NCBI RefSeq assembly: GCF_900636965.1
Contig: NZ_LR134331.1
Coordinates: 62,001-126,000 of the forward strand
Direction of reading: 5' to 3'
DNA length: 64,000 nt
Origin: Lacticaseibacillus rhamnosus
GTDB taxonomy: Bacteria; Bacillota; Bacilli; Lactobacillales; Lactobacillaceae
Every line of letters begins with the position of its first letter. The stretch's first letter is position 1. Below are positions 16,946 through 25,626 of this stretch, piece after piece. A program made the position numbers and the translations under genes. A model generated the notes under the pieces. That model saw only the letters and a list, made by a program, of their open reading frames with translations. It did not search any database and was not told where the DNA came from.

Positions 16946-17544
16946 TTAAACACCCTTCTTTCACTTGTGAGGCCATTCCAGACTTGATTTTTCAAGTCCG
17001 CGGCTAATGGTTTCTGATTCGAGACATGACCTTCAAGTTGCTGTTGGGCCCAGACGATGTCGATCATGCTGACAATGCTGCCGTACAAAATTGCCAGCTG
17101 CGTCCGAACGTCGGCTTTGACAATCACGCCGCGCTCCTGGCCTTCCAGCAACATGTTATTGATGAGTATAATCACCCGGCCACGCGCAGCACGACTCTCA
17201 GCGTTAAGTGCCTCGTTGAAAACATTTTGTTGAATAAAATGCAATTCTGTCGGATATTGCTCCATGGACGCGGTCGCCGCATCGAATAAGCGACTGAAAG
17301 TGGTCTCCGGATCATCCGGTTGGCAGTTTGCCGCGGTTGCCAGGGAGTCGTGGAAGAAGTTCATAATATCGGTAAAGGCGGTATTAAGGATATCTTCTTT
17401 GCTTTTAAAATGCCGATAAATAGTGCCTACCGCGACTTTTGCTGCTTTGGCAATCGACGGCAGATTCGTTTCGGCGTATCCACGCTCAGCGAAGAGCTTC
17501 ACCGCCTGCGCGATAATCGGACTTGGTAATGGAATGGCTGTCAT
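16942..17544 (-). CDS. TetR-family regulator of the MMPL exporter
   Basis: A 200-residue regulator. The N-terminal helix-turn-helix is clear: QAVKLFAERGYAETNLPSIA and KAAKVAVGTIYRHFKSKEDIL. The C-terminal domain is variable. AAGGAG precedes the start, and a perfect 16-bp palindrome lies just upstream (17562-17577). It is the first gene of a two-gene operon with the MMPL exporter, so it probably represses both and is released by a ligand the pump exports. Confidence 0.92.
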   Translation of the reverse strand: MTAIPLPSPIIAQAVKLFAERGYAETNLPSIAKAAKVAVGTIYRHFKSKEDILNTAFTDIMNFFHDSLATAANCQPDDPETTFSRLFDAATASMEQYPTELHFIQQNVFNEALNAESRAARGRVIILINNMLLEGQERGVIVKADVRTQLAILYGSIVSMIDIVWAQQQLEGHVSNQKPLAADLKNQVWNGLTSERRVFN

Positions 17545-17561
17545 GATATTTTCTCCTTTAG

Positions 17562-17577
17562 GAATGAACGTTCATTC
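17562..17577. promoter_or_regulatory. TetR operator palindrome
   Basis: GAATGAACGTTCATTC is a perfect 16-bp palindrome immediately upstream of the TetR ribosome binding site. It resembles QacR/TetR-type operators with a TGAACGTTCA core and probably mediates autorepression. Confidence 0.8.
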
Positions 17578-17706
17578 ACATATATTAGTTTTTGAGAATA
17601 TTCATGTCAAGTGCATATTCAAAAAATAATTAATACTGGCATGGTGTGTTATTGATACCAAACTAAAAACTCGTTTAATGGCGCAGAGGTCAGTTTGCGC
17701 CCATAC

Positions 17707-17733
17707 AAAAAAGCGTTGAAAAAACAACGCTTT
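17707..17733 (-). terminator. Intrinsic terminator
   Basis: AAAGCGTTG pairs with CAACGCTTT around AAAAAA, with T runs on the minus strand. It lies just past the stop of the TauE-type gene. Confidence 0.75.
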
Positions 17734-17750
17734 ATTCGAGACTACATTTC

Positions 17751-18491
17751 TTACGGCCACAATTTAATACAGCCGAGAATAATCGAAAAAATCGCGGTAC
17801 CGTTTTTCAATAAGCGCCCATCGATTTTCGGGCCGATGCGACTGCCTACGATGACGCCAATACCGTGTGTCACGATGATCATTGCCAGTAGCGGTAAGGT
17901 GGTCATGAATTGGACTTGGCTGAGGTAGCCGACTGCGGCCGGTAAGCTGATGAAGACCGAGTTTAGCAAGGCGATGCCAACTGCTGCATGCGGTTCGCAG
18001 CCGAGTAAAACGAGTAGCGGCATGACCAGTACCGGGCCGCCTGCTCCGGAAAGGGCACAAATCAATCCAGTGACAACGCCTAGGATGACGAGCAAAACCG
18101 GTTGATTCAAGTGATCAACGCCGGGTTTTGGCGGGTGGCGTTGTTGGATCAAAATAGCAATGCCGGATAGCAGGACGACCAGATAAAGTAAGAATTGTAC
18201 CCAGCTGGTTGGCAGTAATAGATTAAGGCGTACGCCAATAATTGCCCCGACAAAGCTGCCGCCGCTGAGTAGATAAGCGACCCGGCGATCCATGAGCCCT
18301 TCATGTTGATAATGACGCGAGCCCAACCAGCCGGAAATAATGAAAGCCAGGAAACTAAAGGCCAGACCTTCCGTAGTGCTATAGCCAAGTCCCGCGGTGT
18401 ATAGAATGGGGAGTAAAAAACCAGCCACGCCAGTCATACCGACGAGGCCGCCGATTAAGATGTTGCCAATTGCGATGATGATGATTGCCAT
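17751..18491 (-). CDS. TauE/SafE-family permease
   Basis: A membrane protein of about 246 residues with seven to eight helices and the family features GGLVGMTGVAGFLLPIL near the N terminus and GLICALSGAGGPVLVMPLL in the second half, the two inverted-repeat GxGG motifs. The family exports sulfite, sulfoacetate and similar organic anions. ATG 18491 gives the natural hydrophobic start; a GTG at 18515 is an alternative. Both overlap the end of the amidohydrolase gene, so translation is probably coupled. It is the last gene of the four-gene operon. Confidence 0.82.
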   Translation of the reverse strand: MAIIIIAIGNILIGGLVGMTGVAGFLLPILYTAGLGYSTTEGLAFSFLAFIISGWLGSRHYQHEGLMDRRVAYLLSGGSFVGAIIGVRLNLLLPTSWVQFLLYLVVLLSGIAILIQQRHPPKPGVDHLNQPVLLVILGVVTGLICALSGAGGPVLVMPLLVLLGCEPHAAVGIALLNSVFISLPAAVGYLSQVQFMTTLPLLAMIIVTHGIGVIVGSRIGPKIDGRLLKNGTAIFSIILGCIKLWP

Positions 18492-19786
18492 AATGTTGGG
18501 TAACGCCGCGCACACGCAGCTTTAATCCTTTCTACGTCTAATGTTAACACTTCTCGGTTCCGCATCAGCCATTTGCCGGCAACCATCGAATCCGCGACAT
18601 CATTAGCATTGACGCTTTCAAGCAACGTGTTATTCCAGTTGCCGGTTGGCCAAAGGTGGGGGCTATCAATGTTTAACCCGATGATATCAGCCTGGTAACC
18701 CGGTGCGATTCGGCCCAGATGACCGGATAGATTCAGGGCCGCCGCGCCGCCATCCAAGACCATGGACATAATTGTCGGGGCAGGCATGACAGCAGGCTGA
18801 TGTTGCAAGGTGCCATAATGCAGGGTCATAACGGAGCGGAAAATCTTCATTTCCTGCCACAGACTCAGACCGCCATGCGCAGCGCCATCGGTACCCAAAC
18901 CAATTGAAACACCTGCATGTAATAATTCAGGCGTGGCAGGGATGCCTTTTCCGGCGTTACTGAACGGACTGTGACTGAGCTTGACGTGATGGGTTTCGAT
19001 GAGCATTTTTTCTGTGTCGTCAAGAAACAGACTATGTGCTCCTAGAAAATGATCGCTTAAGGCGCCGCGTTTTGCAAGGTAGACATATGGCCGCTCACCG
19101 CAACGCGCTAAAATACCGGCGACTTCTTGAGGATACTCGTTCATATGCGCTTCAAGAAAAGTCTGACGATCCTCGGCACGCTGGGCAGCTAGATCGACCA
19201 ATGTATCGGAACAATTATTTAAGGCGCGTAATGAGTAATAAACTTGCAAATGATTGCGGCCGTGGAATTGATCATACAAGGCATCGGTGTGGGCGATGGC
19301 GGTTTTGGCGTCCATGTTAATAGTTGCCGGTAACGTCGGATCGTCCATCGTTGAGTAGGCAAGGGCGCCGCGTAGACCACTTTTCGCGTAAACGGTGCCG
19401 GCTGCGGCCATGTGATAACTGCCTGACTCAACGAAACCGGTGGTGCCGCTGGTGATCATTTCAAGGGCGGTTAACTGGGCATTAAGCGTCATGGTTTCCG
19501 CCGTCATGTTGGCTTCAAATGGCAGCATGACTTTTTGCCAGATAATGCCTTTCGTGTCCAGCACGCGGCCACGTAAGAGTTGTTGGCCGGTATGTAAGTG
19601 ACTGTCGATCAAGCCGGGCATGAATAGCCGGTGCGTGCCATCAATGGTTTCATCTGCTTGGACGGTTATCGTCCCATGGTCACTGACCTGCGCGATTTTA
19701 TCGTCGCGGATTAAAATGTCCTGATGCGGCTTGATCTCACCAGGTGCGGTCATGGTTAAGGTATCCTGAATCAATGTGCTCGTCAC
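18455..19786 (-). CDS. Amidohydrolase (cytosine/S-adenosylhomocysteine deaminase-like)
   Basis: A 443-residue metal-dependent hydrolase. The TIM-barrel metal sites are visible: GLIDSHLHTG (HxH), LEAHMNEY, GAHSLFLDD and LGTDGAAHGG (final Asp). The composite beta-sandwich of the N and C termini (TADIIGLNIDSP, WLMRNREVLTLD) is typical of chlorohydrolase/MTA-SAH deaminase relatives. It lies between two small membrane-protein genes and a TauE permease. The substrate is probably an imported heterocyclic amine or amide; the sequence does not decide which. Confidence 0.85.
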   Translation of the reverse strand: MTSTLIQDTLTMTAPGEIKPHQDILIRDDKIAQVSDHGTITVQADETIDGTHRLFMPGLIDSHLHTGQQLLRGRVLDTKGIIWQKVMLPFEANMTAETMTLNAQLTALEMITSGTTGFVESGSYHMAAAGTVYAKSGLRGALAYSTMDDPTLPATINMDAKTAIAHTDALYDQFHGRNHLQVYYSLRALNNCSDTLVDLAAQRAEDRQTFLEAHMNEYPQEVAGILARCGERPYVYLAKRGALSDHFLGAHSLFLDDTEKMLIETHHVKLSHSPFSNAGKGIPATPELLHAGVSIGLGTDGAAHGGLSLWQEMKIFRSVMTLHYGTLQHQPAVMPAPTIMSMVLDGGAAALNLSGHLGRIAPGYQADIIGLNIDSPHLWPTGNWNNTLLESVNANDVADSMVAGKWLMRNREVLTLDVERIKAACARRYPTLWQSSSSQLATS

Positions 19787-20233
19787 TTAAATCACCCCTG
19801 TCAGTTTCAACGTGAGCGTATCCCACAGGAGTGAACCGACAAATGTTCCGGTCATGACGGCAACTCCGACAATGATGTACTTCCAGCCTTGATGGACAAA
19901 TGTGCCCAGCTTATCCGAAATTGCAATGCCGGCAAACGAGCCAACAACGGTAAATGGCGCGGCAAACGCAATGACTTTGGTAGAACTAATCACAACCGCT
20001 GCAATCGGCGAAAATGGTGAGGCAACGAGTAGGCCTAAAATGGAACAGTACGCAATAATCGGCAACTTGAATGGCACAATTTTAGCTAAGACCACAGCTA
20101 CCATGGTAATGGCGATCAAAATGATCACGCCGGGGAGGCTTTTAGCGATGCTGACGCCGGATCCGATCCAGTTAGCTAGCAGCGTCCCGACCCCACAAAC
20201 GCTGAGGAGAAATAACCATTCACGTAAACGCAT
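19787..20233 (-). CDS. Small integral membrane protein (DUF3100 partner)
   Basis: A 148-residue protein with four to five hydrophobic helices and few charged residues; no family is recognised with certainty. It starts 1 nt inside the end of the DUF3100 gene and ends next to the amidohydrolase start, so the operon is tight. It may form a two-component permease with the DUF3100 protein (inference from the overlap). Confidence 0.7.
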   Translation of the reverse strand: MRLREWLFLLSVCGVGTLLANWIGSGVSIAKSLPGVIILIAITMVAVVLAKIVPFKLPIIAYCSILGLLVASPFSPIAAVVISSTKVIAFAAPFTVVGSFAGIAISDKLGTFVHQGWKYIIVGVAVMTGTFVGSLLWDTLTLKLTGVI

Positions 20234-21075
20234 TACTTAATCCGTCCTTTCAAAGCGGTTGCCGTTTTAGCGCGGCGACTGGCGAACATTTTATCGAAAA
20301 GATTGTAGAGCTTGTCGGTTAGCGGGATGGCGAGAAACATGGTGATATAAATCCCGGTGATGCCGGCGATGGTGTTGGCGGCTGAAGCCATGGCGGTGAT
20401 AGTGTTGGCGTCATGCGGGAATAGTTGCGCAAGGCTGGCACTGGCAGAGGCCATGAAAATGCCGGCTCCAACGCCTGTCGACATCCCCAACGCCTTAGGA
20501 TCAAACCAACCCGTCAGTCCCAAAGCAGTTGCCATCATGCCGAAATAAATCGTGCCAAGAATACCGCCAACGATGTAAATCGCCATACTGCCGCTTGCTT
20601 CGTCAGAATCCGAACCATAAGCCGAATTGATTAAGGCAAGGTGATATTCGCGATTCAGTGAACTTGTTGCGCCAATTGCCTCACGGTGCAGCCCCAGCAA
20701 CATTGCCAGTGGTAGGCCGAAGAAGATCCCAAGCAGATTACCGAAGCCATGCACCAGCAATGCCGGACCAGCATGTAAGATCATGTCCATATTTGCGCCG
20801 GCAGTAATCCCTAAGTTAACGACAAACGGGCAAATACCAACGATAACCAATTTGGAAGCAGCTTTAACATGGCGATTGTCAAACCATCGCATCACTTGCG
20901 GCCCACTGAGCATACCAAGAATAATGGCATAGAAAACCGGGAATAAAATGATCATGCCGGGACCGACCTTGAGTTTCACCGTTCCGATATATTCAGCGAT
21001 GACGGTGAACAATGCTGCGACAAGATAACTCTTCCATTCGACTTTGATCCGTGCACGTAAACTGGGATAAGTCAT
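20233..21075 (-). CDS. DUF3100-type membrane protein, putative transporter
   Basis: A 280-residue protein with about eight membrane helices. Features such as KLKVGPGMIILFPVFYAIILG and GVGAGIFMASASASLAQLFP, followed by a terminal helix near IYITMFLAIPLTDKLYNLF, resemble the DUF3100 family. GAGGAGG lies at a good distance from the start at 21075. It heads the operon with a small membrane protein, an amidohydrolase and a TauE permease, which suggests uptake of the amidohydrolase substrate and export of a product. Confidence 0.7.
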   Translation of the reverse strand: MTYPSLRARIKVEWKSYLVAALFTVIAEYIGTVKLKVGPGMIILFPVFYAIILGMLSGPQVMRWFDNRHVKAASKLVIVGICPFVVNLGITAGANMDMILHAGPALLVHGFGNLLGIFFGLPLAMLLGLHREAIGATSSLNREYHLALINSAYGSDSDEASGSMAIYIVGGILGTIYFGMMATALGLTGWFDPKALGMSTGVGAGIFMASASASLAQLFPHDANTITAMASAANTIAGITGIYITMFLAIPLTDKLYNLFDKMFASRRAKTATALKGRIK

Positions 21076-21398
21076 GTTTTGCCTCCTCTTTTAGCGAATG
21101 GAACCAGTTTAGCGCAGTTATTCGGGTAAATAAAGGACAATTACATTAAAAAACGTTTTAATGTTCGTGTTTATTCGTCAGCACCTGATGGACAACCTTT
21201 TAAAAATGAATAAGTGACGAGCATGACAAATCATATAAAAAGCCAAAAGTCAGTTACCTTGAAAAACCGAATCAAGATCCAATAACGAAAGATCAAGTGC
21301 TTTCTGTATTTGGTTTTGATTCGGCAAAGTTTCCTGACGCTTGGCGATGGTGCTAAGTAGCTACTGTGATCAGTTGTTGATCACGCAATTCAATAACG
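21076..21398. other. Intergenic region with operator-like sequences
   Basis: This holds the promoter region of the DUF3100 operon. A near-palindrome ATTAAAAAACGTTTTAAT (21145-21162) and, partly overlapping it on the minus strand, AAACACGAACATT (21160-21172), which matches a PurR-box-like AWWWCCGAACWWT at 11 of 13 positions, are visible. The rest, about 21180-21398, holds no clear feature. Confidence 0.35.
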
Positions 21399-21641
21399 TT
21401 ACTTGCTGTATTTAGTCGTTTTTGGCCGACTTGTTTTGACCTTTTGTTCCAGATTCTGCTCAGGTAGGCTGGCTGGCTCTTCGTGAAACAGACGGGGCAG
21501 GTGGCGTGGCGCAACAGTCGATACTGACGTGACAACCTGTTGAACATGCTGGTTTAGCTCGGTGGTGGGATTGACGGTTGTTGCGGCCGATCCGCTGCTA
21601 GTCAACAACCCCGCGGCAACCGCTAAAAATGTAAAGACCAT
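21399..21641 (-). CDS. Small secreted protein
   Basis: An 80-residue protein starting MVFTFLAVAAGLLTSSGSAA, a short signal peptide-like N terminus lacking the usual lysines, followed by a Thr/Val-rich mature part with basic C terminus (TSRPKTTKYSK). AAGGGAG lies 8 nt before the ATG; a TTG two codons upstream is the alternative. I do not recognise the family. It stands alone between the DUF3100 and opuC operons. Confidence 0.5.
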   Translation of the reverse strand: MVFTFLAVAAGLLTSSGSAATTVNPTTELNQHVQQVVTSVSTVAPRHLPRLFHEEPASLPEQNLEQKVKTSRPKTTKYSK

Positions 21642-21868
21642 ATGCAAAACTCCCTTCGACTGGCTGACATTCTTTAATAACAGCGATTAACAGTCAGTCT
21701 AGTAAGGAGATGTGATTGATTTGCCGCATTTGTGAGGTCTTTTCACAACGAAAATGAAACGAAAACATGGTGATTCGTTAACAGAAGCGTAAAGCATGGC
21801 GAATATGGACCAAAAGTTGAAGAAGTATGGATGAATCACGCGCCGGGCAGTAAAAAATTTTGAACATG

Positions 21869-21899
21869 AAAAAAGACGACTCGGGTAAGTCGCCTTTTT
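21869..21899 (-). terminator. Intrinsic terminator of the opuC operon
   Basis: AAAAAAGACGACT pairs with AGTCGCCTTTTT around CGGGTA. On the minus strand it is followed by a T run, 20 nt past the opuCD stop. Confidence 0.8.
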
Positions 21900-21918
21900 A
21901 CTGTTTGCTCGTTTTCAA

Positions 21919-22581
21919 TTATGAAGCAGATTTTCCTTTTGGTTCCAATCGGCGTTCCAAAAAGCCTAACGCCAGGTCGGAGATAATCGCCATTAAAGCG
22001 GTTGGCAATGCCCCGGCGAGAATGATCGCACCGCCATTGGTTGCATTGGTGCCGCGGACGATGATATCGCCCAGACCGCCGGCACCCACGAAGGCACCGA
22101 TTGCCGTAATCCCAATGGCAACGACCAGCGCGTTACGAATCCCGGCCATGATGACTGACATGCTCAACGGAATTTCAACCATGTACAGTGATTGCCAGCG
22201 GGTCATGCCCATTCCTTTGGCGGCATCCATCAGGTTCTTGTCGACATTCTGCATGCCGGTGTAAGTGTTCTTGATGATCGGCAACAAGGAGTAGAGAAAG
22301 ACCGTTACGATGACGGTGTTCACGCCAAGACCAAGCCCGAGCATGATGATGGACAACATTGCCAAACTAGGAATCGTTTGAATCACGTTGGCAATGCCGA
22401 TCACCGTGTTACTCAAGGTGCGGTGGCGGGCAATTGCCAAGCCAACCGGAATCCCGATCACAGCCGCAATCAGCACACCATAAATGGAAATCAGAAAATG
22501 GCGAGCAAATTGACTGAGCACGTACGAACCGTTATTGGCAAGGTAATACCAAAATTGCTGCCAAGTATCCATGTTAGCCAT
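21919..22581 (-). CDS. opuCD: Glycine betaine/carnitine/choline ABC permease (OpuCD-like)
   Basis: A 220-residue permease with six helices. The binding-protein-dependent transport EAA loop is visible as [21 protein letters not shown], ending in IMAGIRNALV. It forms the membrane channel with OpuCB for import of quaternary-amine osmoprotectants. Its ATG overlaps the opuCC stop by one base (TAATG). It is the last gene of opuCA-CB-CC-CD. Confidence 0.92.
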   Translation of the reverse strand: MANMDTWQQFWYYLANNGSYVLSQFARHFLISIYGVLIAAVIGIPVGLAIARHRTLSNTVIGIANVIQTIPSLAMLSIIMLGLGLGVNTVIVTVFLYSLLPIIKNTYTGMQNVDKNLMDAAKGMGMTRWQSLYMVEIPLSMSVIMAGIRNALVVAIGITAIGAFVGAGGLGDIIVRGTNATNGGAIILAGALPTALMAIISDLALGFLERRLEPKGKSAS

Positions 22582-23510
22582 TAGTCGTCACTTCCTTTGA
22601 AATAATTGTGTTTAGCCAGAAACTTCTGAGCGACCACATTCGGTTCAAGTAATTGATCGTCGACTTGATAGTTCAGTTCCTGCATGGTTTTCAGATTGAT
22701 CTTGCCGTCTAAACGATGTAACAGCGGTTTTAATTTTGGATATTTCTTCAAAAGACTGTTGTTAACCACTAATGAACACTGATAAGGCGGGAAGAACTTT
22801 TTATCATCCTTTAGAATCTTCAAATTGTAACTGCGAATGCGACCGTCCGTAGAATACCCGAGAACCGTCTGCATCCGGTTGGCTTCAACCGCGTCGTAAA
22901 CCAAACCGATTTGCATTGGATAAACGCGTTTGAAATCAAAACCATATGCTTTGGTGAAGTCGCTGTAGCCATCGCCTTTACGGTTCATCCAGCTGGAATC
23001 AACCCCGGCGTTGTACTGTGATGCGACTTTCTTTAGGTCGGAAATGTTATTGAGGTTATCCTTCTTGGCTTCTTCTTGGGTAACCATGAAAGCATAGGTG
23101 TCAGAGAAGCCATAAGACGGATACCAGGTTTGGTCATAGCGTTTTTTGAATTCACGCTTGACGATGGTCATCGCTTTGGAAGGACTTTTGACAGGGTTCA
23201 TGCCTAATGTGCCGGTGATATCGGTGCCGGTGTATCGAGTCGCACTGATATCAGCATCATTACGAATCATCGCTTGGTGAACCACCGTCCCGGAACCAAG
23301 GTTGTTCACCAAAGTCGTCTTGTAGCCGAGTTCGTGGTTGATTAATTCGGCAATGATATTCGCCATAATCTGTGACTCGGTACTTGTTTGGGAGGCGATT
23401 CGGACGGTACCGTCATTACCGGAACCGCCAAGGCCAGGGAAGCCGCAACCACCTAATAGCAGCACCGGAATCAGCAATAGGGTCAGGAGTAGTTTTCTGA
23501 ATGTCTTCAT
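22581..23510 (-). CDS. opuCC: Osmoprotectant-binding lipoprotein (OpuCC-like)
   Basis: A 309-residue lipoprotein. MKTFRKLLLTLLLIPVLLLGGCG contains a lipobox (LLGGC), with Cys about residue 22. The mature domain RIASQTSTESQIMANIIAEL and the following LINHELGYKT is typical of OpuAC-type binding proteins of the CC class. AGGAGGTG lies upstream of ATG 23510; a longer reading frame overlaps opuCB and lacks a signal peptide. It delivers betaine, carnitine or choline to the OpuCB/CD channel at the cell surface. Confidence 0.92.
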   Translation of the reverse strand: MKTFRKLLLTLLLIPVLLLGGCGFPGLGGSGNDGTVRIASQTSTESQIMANIIAELINHELGYKTTLVNNLGSGTVVHQAMIRNDADISATRYTGTDITGTLGMNPVKSPSKAMTIVKREFKKRYDQTWYPSYGFSDTYAFMVTQEEAKKDNLNNISDLKKVASQYNAGVDSSWMNRKGDGYSDFTKAYGFDFKRVYPMQIGLVYDAVEANRMQTVLGYSTDGRIRSYNLKILKDDKKFFPPYQCSLVVNNSLLKKYPKLKPLLHRLDGKINLKTMQELNYQVDDQLLEPNVVAQKFLAKHNYFKGSDD

Positions 23511-23521
23511 CTTGCCACCTC

Positions 23522-24157
23522 CTAAGCGCGCTCGCTGACAGGTGTTAGGTGGTATTCCAACCGCCCCAACAGCCAATCAACAATCAGTGCCAAAATGGTT
23601 ACAGGAATGGTCCCGCCGATGATGAGATCCGGCTGGAAGAGATTCAGACCATTAAAGATCAAGTCCCCAAGCCCGCCAGCACCGATATACGATGCTAGGG
23701 TTGCCCATGCGATGACATAAATGGCAGACAAGCGAATTCCTGCCATAATGACTGGCATGGCTAGCGGCACTTCGACTTGGCGAATGGATTGCATGGCGGT
23801 CATGCCCATTCCCTTAGCAGCGTCCATCAACACGGGATCAACATCTTCCATGCCGATGTAAGTGTTACGCAAAATTGGCAGCAATGAATAGATGAACAAT
23901 GCGACGATGGCAGGTACTTTCCCAATCCCGAATAAAGGAATCATTAATGCCAGCAAAGCCAACGAAGGCACCGTCTGTAACATGCTGGCAAGGCCGATCA
24001 CGACTTTAGCCGTCTTAGGAAAACGGGTCAGCAGAATGCCAAGTGGAACGGCAACAATGACTCCGAGTCCAAGTGCAATTGCCGAGATGTAAAGCTGTTC
24101 CCAAGTTTTGGTAATCAGTTCACTGCCATGTGCGTTTAGAAATGCAAACATGGTCAC
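23522..24157 (-). CDS. opuCB: Glycine betaine/carnitine/choline ABC permease (OpuCB-like)
   Basis: A 211-residue permease, similar in size and layout to OpuCD, with the EAA motif [21 protein letters not shown]. Its start overlaps the opuCA stop by 4 nt. Together with OpuCD it forms a heterodimeric channel. Confidence 0.92.
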   Translation of the reverse strand: MTMFAFLNAHGSELITKTWEQLYISAIALGLGVIVAVPLGILLTRFPKTAKVVIGLASMLQTVPSLALLALMIPLFGIGKVPAIVALFIYSLLPILRNTYIGMEDVDPVLMDAAKGMGMTAMQSIRQVEVPLAMPVIMAGIRLSAIYVIAWATLASYIGAGGLGDLIFNGLNLFQPDLIIGGTIPVTILALIVDWLLGRLEYHLTPVSERA

Positions 24158-25401
24158 ACCTCCTTAGGTGCGTCTCGGGTATCTTCAGTTGCCGAAGTGG
24201 TGGTCGTCGACGATGCGGCTGACTGATCGTTATTCTTGGCCGCAGCACTGTCTTGATCATCTTCATTGTCGCCCCAAATGGTGTCATAAACGACATCAAC
24301 AAGTGAAGCACGGGTGACAATGCCGACCAGTTTCTGATCATTGTCGACCACAGGCACATACTTAAATCCGCGCTTAAGAATGCGGTCAGCCGTGTCGCGC
24401 AGTAGGGCATCTTTTTTCACGTAGAAAATGCTGGACTTGGTGATGTCGCTAACGCTGGTGGCGCTTTGGTAACGGGTTTCCAGCGATTCCAGATCGATGA
24501 AGCCTTTGAGGTGATCCTCGTCATCGGTGACCAGCAGCGTATCAACGCGGCGTTTGCGCATGAGGGAAATCGCTTCAGCCAAAGACTTGCCAGGTGTGAT
24601 GGCAGCCGGATTCTTCAACATGATCTGTTCAACAGTGGTGACGTCCGCCCGCGCTTGAACCAGGCGATCCTGACCGACTAAGTTTTCAACAAACTTGTTG
24701 GCGGGATGGGTCAGTAGTTCGGTTGGGGTGGCGTTTTGGATAATGTGACCGTGATCCATGACAACAATTTTGGTGGCGAGTTTGAGCGCTTCGTCCATAT
24801 CGTGGGTCACGAAAACAACGGTCTTACCGAGCTTTTCCTGCAGATTTTTAATTAATTCCTGCAGTGCTTCACGGGTAATCGGGTCCAAGGCGCCATAAGG
24901 TTCGTCCATTAAGATCAGATCCTGATTGGCAGCAAGCGCGCGGATAACCCCGATCCGTTGTTGTTGCCCACCGGAAAGCTCTGATGGGTAACGATCCAGA
25001 TAATCTTCGGGTAATTCGACGAGATCAACCAGTTCTTTGGCCTTTTCCCGGCGCTTTTCTTCAGGCCACTTTAATAATTTAGGAACGATCGTGATGTTTT
25101 CATAAATGGTCATGTGTGGCATGAGGCCGATATTTTGAATGACATAACCGATTTGACGCCGCAATTTTACGGCATCGATTTTGTGAATGTCTTTACCGTT
25201 AAACAGGATTTGACCGCCGCTGGGTTCCAACATCCGGTTGATCATCCGCATGGTCGTTGTCTTCCCGGAACCGGATGTCCCGATAAGACATACAAATTCA
25301 CCCTTATTAATTTCAAGGTTAATATGTTCGACCGCGACATTCCCGCCTCGATAGACTTTTTCAACGTCCTTGAACAGGACCATTGGTTGTTCTTCTGGCA
25401 T
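24154..25401 (-). CDS. opuCA: Osmoprotectant ABC ATPase with CBS domains (OpuCA-like)
   Basis: A 415-residue ATPase. Walker [11 protein letters not shown] (about residue 42), signature LSGGQQQR, Walker B DLILMDEP and the switch His in FVTHDMDEA are intact. Two CBS domains occupy about residues 250-375; in OpuA-type proteins these sense ionic strength or c-di-AMP. The last 40 residues are Ser/Thr/Asp-rich and low complexity. A strong AAGGAGG site precedes the start, and this is the promoter-proximal gene. Confidence 0.93.
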   Translation of the reverse strand: MPEEQPMVLFKDVEKVYRGGNVAVEHINLEINKGEFVCLIGTSGSGKTTTMRMINRMLEPSGGQILFNGKDIHKIDAVKLRRQIGYVIQNIGLMPHMTIYENITIVPKLLKWPEEKRREKAKELVDLVELPEDYLDRYPSELSGGQQQRIGVIRALAANQDLILMDEPYGALDPITREALQELIKNLQEKLGKTVVFVTHDMDEALKLATKIVVMDHGHIIQNATPTELLTHPANKFVENLVGQDRLVQARADVTTVEQIMLKNPAAITPGKSLAEAISLMRKRRVDTLLVTDDEDHLKGFIDLESLETRYQSATSVSDITKSSIFYVKKDALLRDTADRILKRGFKYVPVVDNDQKLVGIVTRASLVDVVYDTIWGDNEDDQDSAAAKNNDQSAASSTTTTSATEDTRDAPKEV

Positions 25402-25626
25402 CTGACGCGTCCTCCTTTGTTTGGTTGCTTCTATAATAACACATGACGTTAATCGTTTTTTAATAAAGCGAAAATGCGTTCTATCTGCTCAACTTTCCAA
25501 TTGTATCTTATGAAATGATTAAAAAAAGCTCAAGAAAGTTCCCCTGTTTTGATTGAAAAGTTGATTGCGGTCAAGGTGGCAATAATGATTCCTCAGTACA
25601 CTGGTCTCGAATGGGAGGGATCAGCG

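Noticed and set aside
25440-25462. ACGTTAAT half-site before opuCA, possible LytTR box
   Set aside because: No second half-site is found 21 bp away, so it is a lone match.
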